Assembly: GCA_013696235.1 (NCBI GenBank)
Contig: JACCYY010000298.1
Span: 1-10,480, forward strand
Direction of reading: 5' to 3'
From: Sporichthyaceae bacterium
Lineage (GTDB): Bacteria > Actinomycetota > Actinomycetes > JACCYY01
DNA length: 10,480 nt
In this document: positions 1-6,145 of the stretch, one piece after another
How positions within the stretch are numbered: the first letter of the stretch is position 1
Layout of the letters: each line of letters begins with the position of its first letter
The notes under the pieces: generated by a model
Databases searched by the model: none
What the model was told of the DNA's origin: nothing
The model's input: the letters and a program-made list of their open reading frames with translations, nothing else
Translations under genes and position numbers: made by a program

Positions 1-1043
1 GCCGCCGCTGGCACGACGCCGATCGCCGTACGAGTCGGGTCCGGCCAGCGCGCGCGGTCGGACACGACGACGACCTCGACGTCCGGTCTGGCCAGCAACC
101 GGGTCACCGGCCGGGACAGCGAGGCGGTCCCGTACGCGATCACCCGCTCGATCGCGTCGCCGAGCTCGGGCCGATCGAGGAGCAGCCGGTAGGGGCCGAT
201 CGCGTTCGGGCCGGAACGCGCGCCCGAGGACGGCTCGGCGAGGAGCGGCCAGCCGGCGGTCTCGGCGAGCCGCCGAGCCGGCCGGCCGGCGCCGTCCCCA
301 GCGAGCACGACAGTCCGCGGACCGGGATCGAGCTCGACGACCGCGGCGTCGCTTCCCGTGGGAGCACTGGTCGCCGCCCCACGCCCGCCGGCGAGCGGCT
401 CCGGCCAGGCCGGGTCACCCGTCTCGTCGGGCAGCTGCCCGGTCAGCGCGATGTTCAGGTGCACCGGTCCGGGATCGCGGCTGCGGTCACCCCGGGCGGT
501 CCACACCGCTCGGCTGGCCAGGTTGCGCCAGTAGGCGACCTGCCCGAGCTCGCGGCTCGGGACTCCGACCTCGTGGAACATCCGGACCGCAGCGCCGAAC
601 AGCTTGGCTTGGTCCGTCGTCTGGTTGGCGCCCACGCCCCGAAGCTCCGGCGGGCGGTCGGCGGTGAGCAGGACGAGCGGGACGCCGGCGTGGTGCGCCT
701 CGAGCACGGCCGGGTGCAGGTTCGCGACCGCGCTGCCCGACGTCGTGATCACGGCCACCGGCTGCCCGCTCCTCTTCGCCAGCCCGAGCGCGAGGAAGCC
801 GGCGCTGCGCTCGTCGATGCGGACGTGGAGGCGCGCCCGCCGTTCGGCCCGGTCGTCGTGGTCGTCGTCGTGGCCCTCGTCGTCGTGGCCCTCGTCGTCG
901 CGGTCCAGGCCGCCGTGGCTCACCTCGAACGCGGCCAGCGCGAGCGGTGCCGACCTCGAGCCGGGCGAGAGCACGAGCTCGGTGACGCCGTGTGCCACCA
1001 GCGCGTCAACGAGGACCCGAGCGAGCGCGGTCGACGGGTTCAT
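1..1043 (-). CDS. menD: MenD, SEPHCHC synthase (partial, C-terminal part outside the window)
   Basis: ThDP-dependent enzyme that adds the succinic semialdehyde unit from 2-oxoglutarate to isochorismate, an early step of menaquinone synthesis in the cytoplasm. About 347 codons are present; the family is usually about 550 residues, so the C-terminal part lies beyond position 1. Visible motifs are SPGSRSAPLA (residues 26-35), the ThDP-activating Glu in IDERSAGFLALGLA (Glu78), TSGSAVANLHP (101-111) and TADRPPELRG with GANQTTDQ after it. A later GWPLLAEPSSGAR motif also fits MenD. The ATG at 1043-1041 is chosen because GGAG (1054-1051) lies 7 nt upstream and the N-terminus then matches the family. 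Residues about 42-68 are an insertion rich in Asp, His and Glu, absent from typical MenD. The gene is isolated from menC by about 840 bp of non-coding DNA and so probably has its own promoter. Confidence 0.95.
   Translation of the reverse strand, partial: MNPSTALARVLVDALVAHGVTELVLSPGSRSAPLALAAFEVSHGGLDRDDEGHDDEGHDDDHDDRAERRARLHVRIDERSAGFLALGLAKRSGQPVAVITTSGSAVANLHPAVLEAHHAGVPLVLLTADRPPELRGVGANQTTDQAKLFGAAVRMFHEVGVPSRELGQVAYWRNLASRAVWTARGDRSRDPGPVHLNIALTGQLPDETGDPAWPEPLAGGRGAATSAPTGSDAAVVELDPGPRTVVLAGDGAGRPARRLAETAGWPLLAEPSSGARSGPNAIGPYRLLLDRPELGDAIERVIAYGTASLSRPVTRLLARPDVEVVVVSDRARWPDPTRTAIGVVPAA
851..899. repeat. 15-bp tandem repeat inside menD
   Basis: The unit gtggccctcgtcgtc occurs twice head to tail at 870-884 and 885-899 and continues as degenerate gtcgtc-type repeats to about 851. 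On the coding (minus) strand it encodes DDEGH units followed by DDDHDD. The unit is a multiple of three, so copy-number changes would keep the MenD frame. Confidence 0.85.
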
Positions 1044-1157
1044 CTGGTGGCTCCGGGGAGGTCTCGGGGGTCGGGGCGGACACTACCCCGGGGCAGGAGC
1101 GTCAGCAGTGGAGCATGGGACGCAAGACCGCGCACGGGGCCATTGGCGTCGCCGCCA

Positions 1158-1214
1158 TGTGGACAAGCTGGGGACCACTCTGTGGAGCATTCTGTGGACA
1201 GAAAGTGTTGACAA
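1158..1214 (-). promoter_or_regulatory. Cluster of DnaA-box-like 9-mers upstream of menD
   Basis: The 9-mer TGTGGACAA at 1158-1166 is the exact complement of TTGTCCACA, the actinobacterial DnaA box. Two one-mismatch copies follow in the same orientation: TGTGGACAG (1193-1201) and TGTTGACAA (1206-1214). A two-mismatch copy is TGTGGAGCA (1181-1189). They lie 115-171 bp upstream of the menD start. On the minus strand, TTGTCA and CAGAAT occur in the same stretch with a short 14-bp spacer, so the boxes could overlap a weak promoter. Binding by DnaA is inferred from sequence only. Confidence 0.4.
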
Positions 1215-1275
1215 GACGTCCGGCACGCGCCGTCAAGTCGACACGCCGAGGACACGCCGCGAAGTCCATGATCGT

Positions 1276-1315
1276 CAGAAGAAGTTCTGGAAAACCCTTG
1301 CGGTGCAGGGTGTTT
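1276..1315. terminator. Pair of hairpins, terminator-like
   Basis: CAGAA (1276-1280) pairs with TTCTG (1285-1289) around a GAAG loop. CCC-TGC (1295-1301, with one bulged T) pairs with GCA-GGG (1305-1310) around GGT, flanked by AAAA on the left and TGTTT on the right. Read on the minus strand, the second stem is followed by TTTT; read on the plus strand it is followed by TGTTTCT. It could end transcripts in either direction. No gene adjacent to it explains which. Confidence 0.35.
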
Positions 1316-1478
1316 CTCGCCTAGAAATCTCCTCACGCCCTCGGCAACGGGGACGGGATCGGCAAGCAACGTAGGCCACGCTGGCGGGGCGACCCGCCGG
1401 AGCCGCCGGTGATGCGGTGGTCGGCCCAACGAGCTAGCCGTGAGATCGAGGCCATCACACTCGGTCAACCGTTTCGCG

Positions 1479-1745
1479 GTTCTTCGGAGCAGCGGGACAC
1501 CCGCTCGGCGTTCCTTCGGGAAACGGCGGGCGAGCCGCGGACCTTCGGGTCCGAGGGGCGAATGTCCGGTGGTCCCTCGGGATCGTCGGACGCCCGTTCC
1601 GCCGGCCCTCGGGTCGGCGGGACAACCTGCCAGCCGATCCTCCGGGGTCGACCGGGAGGGCGTCGCGGGCCTTCGGGCTCGAGGCGCAACCTGCCAGCCG
1701 ATCCTTCGGGGTCGACCGGCAGGGCTCCGCGGGCCTTCGGGTCTG
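1479..1745. repeat. Array of small tetraloop hairpins
   Basis: At least nine short inverted repeats, mostly with TTCG or CTCG loops, occur in about 270 bp: 1479-1490, 1511-1522 (TTCC/GGAA), 1538-1553 (CGGACC/GGTCCG), 1571-1584, 1596-1623 (12-bp stem with two G-T pairs), 1635-1650, 1666-1681, 1699-1714 and 1730-1745. C(TTCG)G is a very stable RNA tetraloop, and stems differ in sequence while keeping the fold. This resembles a REP-like or structured-RNA array. Neither strand has a convincing gene here. Confidence 0.6.
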
Positions 1746-1750
1746 GGGAG
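1623..1750. repeat. 64-bp tandem direct duplication
   Basis: Unit 1 is 1623-1686 and unit 2 is 1687-1750. The first 18 bases (CAACCTGCCAGCCGATCC) are identical and only about four mismatches occur in the first 55 bases; the last nine differ. Each unit holds two hairpins of the surrounding array. In unit 2, CCTGCC (1690-1695) also pairs with GGCAGG (1718-1723), enclosing the inner TTCG hairpin; unit 1 has one mismatch in that outer stem. Confidence 0.8.
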
Positions 1751-1753
1751 CAC

Positions 1754-1790
1754 GTGAGGCCCCTCGAACTCATACTTCGAGGGGCCTCAC
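1754..1790. terminator. 15-bp perfect inverted repeat
   Basis: GTGAGGCCCCTCGAA (1754-1768) pairs exactly with TTCGAGGGGCCTCAC (1776-1790) around the 7-nt loop ctcatac. It lies about 93 bp past the menC stop on the minus strand and ends the hairpin array. The plus strand continues with acctttct; the minus strand continues without a T-run. A terminator for menC is the simplest reading, because high-GC actinomycete terminators often lack a T-tract. A regulatory-protein site is also possible. Confidence 0.6.
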
Positions 1791-1811
1791 ACCTTTCTAG
1801 CGAACGTTTCC

Positions 1812-1828
1812 GTCGGCTTCTCGCCGAC
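1812..1828. terminator. Short hairpin downstream of menC
   Basis: GTCGGC (1812-1817) pairs with GCCGAC (1823-1828) around a 5-nt loop, about 55 bp past the menC stop. There is no T-tract. It may act with the larger inverted repeat at 1754-1790 in ending the menC transcript. Confidence 0.35.
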
Positions 1829-1882
1829 ACGCCCGGGCGATCTGATCGAGTGACGGCCGGCTCGGGTCACGCACGGATCAGG

Positions 1883-2845
1883 TCACGGCCGGCGGTCAGG
1901 GTCGGATGTCACCTCGGCGAGTCGACGGTCCCACCGTTGCCGGACCTCGTGGTCGGCAGCAACCCCGGCTGCGCGTGCAGCCGTCACCGCAACCCGTCGA
2001 ACATCGAGCGCCCCGTCGACGGCGACCAACGGGTCGTCGACGACATCGCTCGCGAGCAGGCCCACGGTCGCCAGCCCGCAGGCGTAGGGCAGCTCGGGCA
2101 GCGCCGCCGCAAGGGCTACCCCGGCGGCGATGCCGACCGAGGTCTCCAGGGCCGACGAGACCACGACCGGTAGGCCGATCCGCTCGGCGATCTCCAGGCA
2201 GGCTCCGATGCCGCCGAGCGGCGCGACCTTGAGCACCGCGATGTCGGCGGCACCGAGGCGAGCCACCCGCAAGGGGTCCTCGGCTCTCCGGATGGACTCG
2301 TCCGCCGCGATCGCGACGCTCACCCGTCGCCGGACCGCGGCCAGGTCCTCGACCGATGGGCAGGGCTGCTCGACGTACTCGAGGCCGCCGGCCGCCCGGT
2401 CGTACCTCGGGATCAGGCGGACCGCCGTCGCGACGTCCCACCCGCCGTTGGCGTCGATCCGGATGCGCCCGGCCGGGCCGAGCGCGTCCCGGACCGCGGC
2501 CAGCCGCTCGAGGTCGGCACCAGGCACCTGCCCAGCCTCGACGACCTTGACCTTGGCGGTGGTGCACCCGGGGAACCGGGCGAGAACACCGGCCACGTCG
2601 GCGGCGGCGACGGCTGGCACGGTGGCGTTCACCGGGACCCTGGTCCGGCGGGGAGCGGGTGGCTCCTCGTCGGCGGCCTCGACCGCGGCCCGCCACCACG
2701 CCCTGGCGCGGGCCGGGTCGTAGTCCCAGAACGGGCTGAACTCCCCCCACCCGACCGCTCCTTCGACCAGCACGCCCTCCCGGACGGCGATCCCGCGAAA
2801 CCGCGTACGCAGCGCGATCGCGTACACGTGCCGGACCGCCACCAC
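1883..2845 (-). CDS. menC: MenC, o-succinylbenzoate synthase
   Basis: Enolase-superfamily enzyme that dehydrates SHCHC to o-succinylbenzoate, the step before MenE. About 320 residues, normal for the short actinobacterial form. The N-terminus has the family block LRTRFRG followed by GWGEFSPFWDYDP. Expected catalytic residues are all present: the KxK pair at Lys98/Lys100 (TTAKVKV), metal ligands Asp131 (IDANGGW), Glu159 (EQPC) and Asp182 (ADES), and Lys206 (VLKVAPLGG). The open frame extends further upstream, but that part would lie antisense inside menE and has no family match. The likely start is one of the GTG codons at 2845-2843, 2842-2840 or 2827-2825; none has a clear ribosome binding site. 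It diverges from menE with 21 bp between the chosen starts, so the two promoters must overlap each other or lie inside the opposite gene. Confidence 0.93.
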   Translation of the reverse strand: MVAVRHVYAIALRTRFRGIAVREGVLVEGAVGWGEFSPFWDYDPARARAWWRAAVEAADEEPPAPRRTRVPVNATVPAVAAADVAGVLARFPGCTTAKVKVVEAGQVPGADLERLAAVRDALGPAGRIRIDANGGWDVATAVRLIPRYDRAAGGLEYVEQPCPSVEDLAAVRRRVSVAIAADESIRRAEDPLRVARLGAADIAVLKVAPLGGIGACLEIAERIGLPVVVSSALETSVGIAAGVALAAALPELPYACGLATVGLLASDVVDDPLVAVDGALDVRRVAVTAARAAGVAADHEVRQRWDRRLAEVTSDPDRRP

Positions 2846-2866
2846 GGTCGGCCAGACTAGGCGTCC

Positions 2867-4051
2867 GTGCCCCGACCGCTCGAACCACTCGCGCCACCGA
2901 CCCGTGATGCCGAGGTCGACCACGCGCTGCGTCGCGTGGCGGCCGCGCTGGACGGCTCCGGTCCGGCCCTCGTCCCCGTTCCACCGGACCGCCGCGGGCG
3001 CGCGGTGATCGCGATGGCGCGACCGGACACTCCGCTGGAGGTCGGGCCGTCCGGCGAGGACGTCGCGATGGTCGTGCCGACCTCGGGCTCGACCGGTGAC
3101 GTCAAGGGTGCGCTGCTCACGTCGTCGGCATTGCGGCACTCCGCGGCAGCCGCACTTCGCGGTCTCGGCGGCCCCGGTCAGTGGCTCCTCGCGCTACCCA
3201 CGACGTCGGTGGGCGGGATCTCGGTGCTGGTCCGCTCCGTCGTCAGCGGCACCCGCCCGGAGCTGCTCGAGCCCGGCGACAGGTTCACGGTCGCCGGCTT
3301 CGTGGCGGCGACACAACGGCTGACCGGACCGCGCCGCTACGCCGCGCTGGTCCCGACGCAGGTCTGGCGGTTGACGGCCGGCCCGCCGGCAGGGCTGGCC
3401 GCGCTGGCCCGGTACGACGCGGTGCTGGTCGGTGGTGCCGCCTTCGACGACGAGCTCGCCGCGGCCGCGGCCGCCGCCGGTGCGCGGATCGTCCGGACGT
3501 ACGGGATGACCGAGACTTGCGGGGGGTGCGTGTACGACGGCGCGCCGCTCGACCAGGTCGCGGTGCACGCACCGGCCGACGGCCCGATCGAGATCGGCGG
3601 ACCGGTGGTGTTCGCCGGCTACCGGCTGCGGCCGGACCTGACCGCGGGCGCGCTCCGGCTCGACGGGAGCCGCCGGTGGCACATCACCGACGATGCCGGC
3701 GCGATCGGGGCGGACGGGTTGCTGCAGGTACGCGGCCGCCTCGACGACGTGATCATCACCGGTGGCAAGAAGGCCTCGGCCTGGGCAATCCGGCGAGTGC
3801 TCGCCACGAACCCGGCAGTGCGTGGGATCGAGGTGCTCGGCGTGACCGACGAGGAGTGGGGCCATCGGGTGGTCGCGTTCGTGGTACCCGCCGATCCGAC
3901 CGACCCGCCGACCCTGGAGTCGATCCGCGCGTACGGACGGCCCAGCCTGTCGACCGAGGAGCTCCCCCGTCAGGTGGTCGTGCTCGACTCGATCCCGCTG
4001 CTCCCCGCCGGCAAGCCCGACCGTTCCGCGCTGCGCGCACTGGCCCAATGA
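2867..4051 (+). CDS. menE: MenE, o-succinylbenzoate-CoA ligase
   Basis: Adenylate-forming ligase (ANL superfamily) that activates o-succinylbenzoate with ATP and CoA to OSB-CoA, the substrate of MenB. At 394 residues it is the short actinobacterial form. Motifs in order: phosphate loop TSGSTGDVKG (72-81), YGMTET (212-217) followed by CGGCVYDG, TDD (274-276), the hinge region GRLDDVIITGG (290-300), and the C-terminal PAGK with the adenylation lysine Lys383. The residue after TGG is Lys in KKAS where many relatives have Glu (GGEKV or GGENV). The GTG at 2867 is the only practical start: an in-frame TAG lies at 2858-2860 and the next candidate would remove about 50 residues. AGG at 2859-2861 is a weak ribosome binding site. 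It converges with prs, the stops being 6 bp apart. Confidence 0.95.
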   Translation: MPRPLEPLAPPTRDAEVDHALRRVAAALDGSGPALVPVPPDRRGRAVIAMARPDTPLEVGPSGEDVAMVVPTSGSTGDVKGALLTSSALRHSAAAALRGLGGPGQWLLALPTTSVGGISVLVRSVVSGTRPELLEPGDRFTVAGFVAATQRLTGPRRYAALVPTQVWRLTAGPPAGLAALARYDAVLVGGAAFDDELAAAAAAAGARIVRTYGMTETCGGCVYDGAPLDQVAVHAPADGPIEIGGPVVFAGYRLRPDLTAGALRLDGSRRWHITDDAGAIGADGLLQVRGRLDDVIITGGKKASAWAIRRVLATNPAVRGIEVLGVTDEEWGHRVVAFVVPADPTDPPTLESIRAYGRPSLSTEELPRQVVVLDSIPLLPAGKPDRSALRALAQ

Positions 4052-4057
4052 CCACGG

Positions 4058-5014
4058 CTACCTGTCGGCGAACAGCGCGGAGACGGACTCACCGTCGTGG
4101 ATGCGCTGCATGGCCTCGGCCAGCGCAGGCGCGACCGACAGCACGGTGAGCTTGGGCACTCGCTTCGCCCGCGGGATCGGCACCGTGTTGGTGCAGACGA
4201 TCTCGGTGACATCGGGCTGGGCCTGGAGTCGCTCGAGCGAGTCGCCGGCGAACAGGCCGTGCGTGCAGGCCACCCGGATCGATCTGGCCTCGCGCTCCCG
4301 GAGGCGGTCGAGGAGCTCGAACACCGTGCTGCCCTTGGCCACCTCGTCGTCGAGCACGAGCACGTCCTTGCCGGCCACGTCGCCGATGATCGAGGTGATG
4401 CTCACCCTGTCGTCATCGAACCGTTGCTTCGCACCGGCGGCTACCGGGAGCCCGAGCCGCCGCGCGAATGCCGAGGCGGACTTCGCGTTGCCCAGGTCAG
4501 GCGAGACCACGATGGCGTTGGACAGGTCCAGCCGCCTCTCGGCGAAGTGCACGGCGAGCTCGCGCAGCGCGTGCAGGTGGTCGACCGGCACGCTGAAGAA
4601 GCCGTGCACCTGGGGCGAGTGCAGCGTCATCACGAGCACCCGGTCAGCGCCGGCGGTCACCAGCAGATCGGCGACCAGCCGCCCGCCGATGGAGATCCGG
4701 GGGGCGTCCTTCTTGTCCGCCCGCGCGTACGCGTAGTGGGGCATGACCACCGTCGTCCTCGCCGCCGACGCACCACGAGCCGCGTCGAGCATGAGCAGCA
4801 GCTCGACCAGGTGCTCCTGGACCGGCGGTACCAGCGGCTGGATGACGAAGACGTCGCGCTCGCGGCAGTTCGCGGAGAGCTGGACCTCGAGGCAGTCGTT
4901 GGCGAATCGGACGAGCCGGGACGGCGACAGCGGAAGCCCGAGCTCGGAGCAGATCTCCTCGGCCAGCTCAGGGTGCGCGTTGCCGCTGAACACCACGATG
5001 TCGCGCACGGGCAT
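4058..5014 (-). CDS. Ribose-phosphate pyrophosphokinase, non-canonical paralog
   Basis: PRPP synthetase family: transfers pyrophosphate from ATP to ribose 5-phosphate. 318 residues, near the usual length. FSGNAHPELA (9-18), DVFVIQP (54-60), SARxTxVMPHYAYARADKKDAPR, IIGDVAGKDVLVLDDE and VLSVAPALAEAMQRIHDGESVSALF at the end fit the family well. Several signatures differ from housekeeping Prs: RFANDCLEVQL replaces RFSDGEIYVQ; TLHSPQVHGFF (130-140) replaces DLHAGQIQGFF, keeping the His; and the PRPP loop is DDEVAKGST (222-230) instead of DDMIDTAGT. It is probably a second, divergent paralog rather than the main prs. The ATG at 5014 is taken as start. The GTG at 5008-5006 is a serious alternative, with GCGAGG 6 nt upstream and a typical VRDIVVFSG N-terminus. 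The gene diverges from menB. Confidence 0.85.
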   Translation of the reverse strand: MPVRDIVVFSGNAHPELAEEICSELGLPLSPSRLVRFANDCLEVQLSANCRERDVFVIQPLVPPVQEHLVELLLMLDAARGASAARTTVVMPHYAYARADKKDAPRISIGGRLVADLLVTAGADRVLVMTLHSPQVHGFFSVPVDHLHALRELAVHFAERRLDLSNAIVVSPDLGNAKSASAFARRLGLPVAAGAKQRFDDDRVSITSIIGDVAGKDVLVLDDEVAKGSTVFELLDRLREREARSIRVACTHGLFAGDSLERLQAQPDVTEIVCTNTVPIPRAKRVPKLTVLSVAPALAEAMQRIHDGESVSALFADR

Positions 5015-5052
5015 CCTCGCTGTCGCGGTTCGGGGCTGGTCGGCGACCGAAG

Positions 5053-5071
5053 CCTCCCGATCGTACGGAGG
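5053..5071. promoter_or_regulatory. Imperfect inverted repeat between prs and menB
   Basis: CCTCCCG (5053-5059) and CGGAGG (5066-5071) form an inverted repeat with one bulged base around atcgta, in the 99-bp divergent region between prs and menB. It could be an operator shared by the two genes or a chance hairpin. No clear -35/-10 pair is visible beside it. Confidence 0.25.
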
Positions 5072-5113
5072 CGGCGGCCCGCACCTCGCACCGCCACCGT
5101 GCTGCGGACCGGC

Positions 5114-6043
5114 ATGATCGACGCCATGAGGACGGTCTCGGAGCTGTTCGACCCGCACGCGTGGCGCACGGTGCACGGGTTCGACCTCACCGACGTGACC
5201 TACCACCGCCACGTCGTCCAGGGCACCGATCAGGGCACCGTACGGATCGCGTTCGACCGGCCCGAGGTGCGCAACGCGTTCCGGCCGCACACCGTCGACG
5301 AGCTCGCCCGCGCACTGGACCACGCGCGGATGACGCCGGACGTCGGCTGCGTGCTGCTGACCGGGAACGGCCCGTCGCCACGTGACGGCGGGTGGGCGTT
5401 CTGCTCCGGGGGTGACCAGCGGATTCGTGGGCGTACCGGCTACCAGTACGCCGAGGGCGAGTCCGCTGACTCGGTGGACCCGACCAGGGCCGGCCGGCTG
5501 CACATCCTCGAGGTGCAGCGCCTGATCCGGTTCATGCCCAAGATCGTCGTCGCCGTCGTCCCCGGGTGGGCCGCCGGCGGCGGGCACAGCCTGCACGTCG
5601 TCGCCGACCTGACCCTCGCCAGCCGCGAGCACGCGCGCTTCAAGCAGACCGACTCGGACGTCGGCAGCTTCGACGGTGGCTTCGGGTCCGCCTACCTCGC
5701 CCGCCAGGTCGGCCAGAAGCTCGCCCGCGAGATCTTCTTCCTCGGTCGCACGTACGACGCCGAGGCCGCGCACCGCATGGGCATGGTGAACGAGGTCGTC
5801 CCGCACGCCGACCTCGAGCGGGTCGCGCTCGAGTGGGCCACGACGATCAACGGCAAGAGCCCGACGGCGCAGCGCATGCTCAAGCTGGCGTTCAACCTGG
5901 TCGACGACGGGCTCGTCGGCCAGCAGATCTTCGCCGGTGAGGCGACCCGTCTGGCGTACGCGAGCGACGAAGCAGTCGAGGGCCGCGACGCGTTCCTGGA
6001 GAAGCGCGACCCCGACTGGTCGTCGTTCCCTTGGCACTTCTGA
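5114..6043 (+). CDS. menB: MenB, 1,4-dihydroxy-2-naphthoyl-CoA synthase
   Basis: Crotonase-fold enzyme that closes the second ring of the naphthoquinone by converting OSB-CoA to DHNA-CoA. Very close to mycobacterial MenB in remembered sequence: DLTDVTYHRHV, RPEVRNAFRPHTVDEL, GNGPSPRDGGWAFCSGGDQRIRG, GWAAGGGHSLH, QTDSDVGSFDGG, LAREIFFLGRTY and GEATRLAY. CSGGDQ and GWAAGGGHS belong to the CoA/oxyanion region. The Asp of DVGSF sits where bicarbonate-independent MenB enzymes carry a catalytic Asp, so this should be that type. Two ATG starts are in frame, 5114 (309 residues) and 5126 (305 residues, MRTVSELFDP); neither has a strong ribosome binding site, and the shorter form fits the family equally well. 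The frame stays open far upstream, but that part lies antisense to prs and has no family match. Confidence 0.96.
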   Translation: MIDAMRTVSELFDPHAWRTVHGFDLTDVTYHRHVVQGTDQGTVRIAFDRPEVRNAFRPHTVDELARALDHARMTPDVGCVLLTGNGPSPRDGGWAFCSGGDQRIRGRTGYQYAEGESADSVDPTRAGRLHILEVQRLIRFMPKIVVAVVPGWAAGGGHSLHVVADLTLASREHARFKQTDSDVGSFDGGFGSAYLARQVGQKLAREIFFLGRTYDAEAAHRMGMVNEVVPHADLERVALEWATTINGKSPTAQRMLKLAFNLVDDGLVGQQIFAGEATRLAYASDEAVEGRDAFLEKRDPDWSSFPWHF

Positions 6044-6050
6044 GCCGAGG
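6029..6050 (+). terminator. Hairpin across the menB stop codon
   Basis: CCTTGGC (6029-6035) pairs with GCCGAGG (6044-6050), seven pairs including one G-T, around an 8-nt loop that holds the TGA stop. No T-tract follows. It may be a weak terminator or a 3' end stabiliser before the glycosyltransferase gene. Confidence 0.3.
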
Positions 6051-6145
6051 CGGCGTGAACTGGTGACCCGCTGTTCTCGCGCTGTCCATCTCAGGGTGGT
6101 TGGGTCCTGCTCAGATCCGGTGCAGTGTTCGCAGAAGGGAGCCCG

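Larger units (their letters stand above)
1044..1882. other. Non-coding region of about 840 bp between menD and menC
   Basis: I find no convincing gene on either strand. The open frames that cross it have arginine/proline/glycine-rich translations without family motifs, two of them containing translated DNA repeats. It can be divided into: DnaA-box-like 9-mers (1158-1214); a short direct repeat GACACGCCG at 1240-1248 and 1251-1259; a locally A/T-richer stretch with two hairpins (1276-1315); an array of small hairpins (1479-1745) including a 64-bp tandem duplication; a 15-bp perfect inverted repeat (1754-1790); and another hairpin (1812-1828) just past the menC stop. It should contain the menD promoter and the menC terminator. 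Confidence 0.75.

Noticed and set aside
1158..1345. Chromosome replication origin
   Set aside because: Only a few boxes are present, most with mismatches, and there is no dnaA, dnaN, recF or other origin gene and no long A/T-rich unwinding region.
1623..1750. CRISPR-like repeats
   Set aside because: There are only two adjacent units with no unique spacers of regular length, and no cas gene is in the window.
1040..1753. A 237-codon minus-strand frame in the menD-menC gap
   Set aside because: Its translation is Arg/Pro/Gly-rich, repeats the 64-bp DNA duplication in protein form, covers the hairpin array and ends over the menD start. No domain is recognisable.
1044..1882. tRNA or riboswitch in the gene-free region
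   Set aside because: No T-arm sequence of the GGTTCGAATCC type and no cloverleaf could be found, and the hairpins match no riboswitch that I can recognise.
2846..3139. Upstream extension of the menC frame
   Set aside because: It is antisense to the menE start region, lacks MenC-like sequence, and MenC proteins begin just before the LRTRFRG block.
4097..5113. An uninterrupted plus-strand frame upstream of menB, in frame with it
   Set aside because: It lies exactly antisense to the well-supported prs gene, its translation has no family motif, and the MenB family starts near 5114-5126. Long stop-free antisense frames are normal at this GC content.
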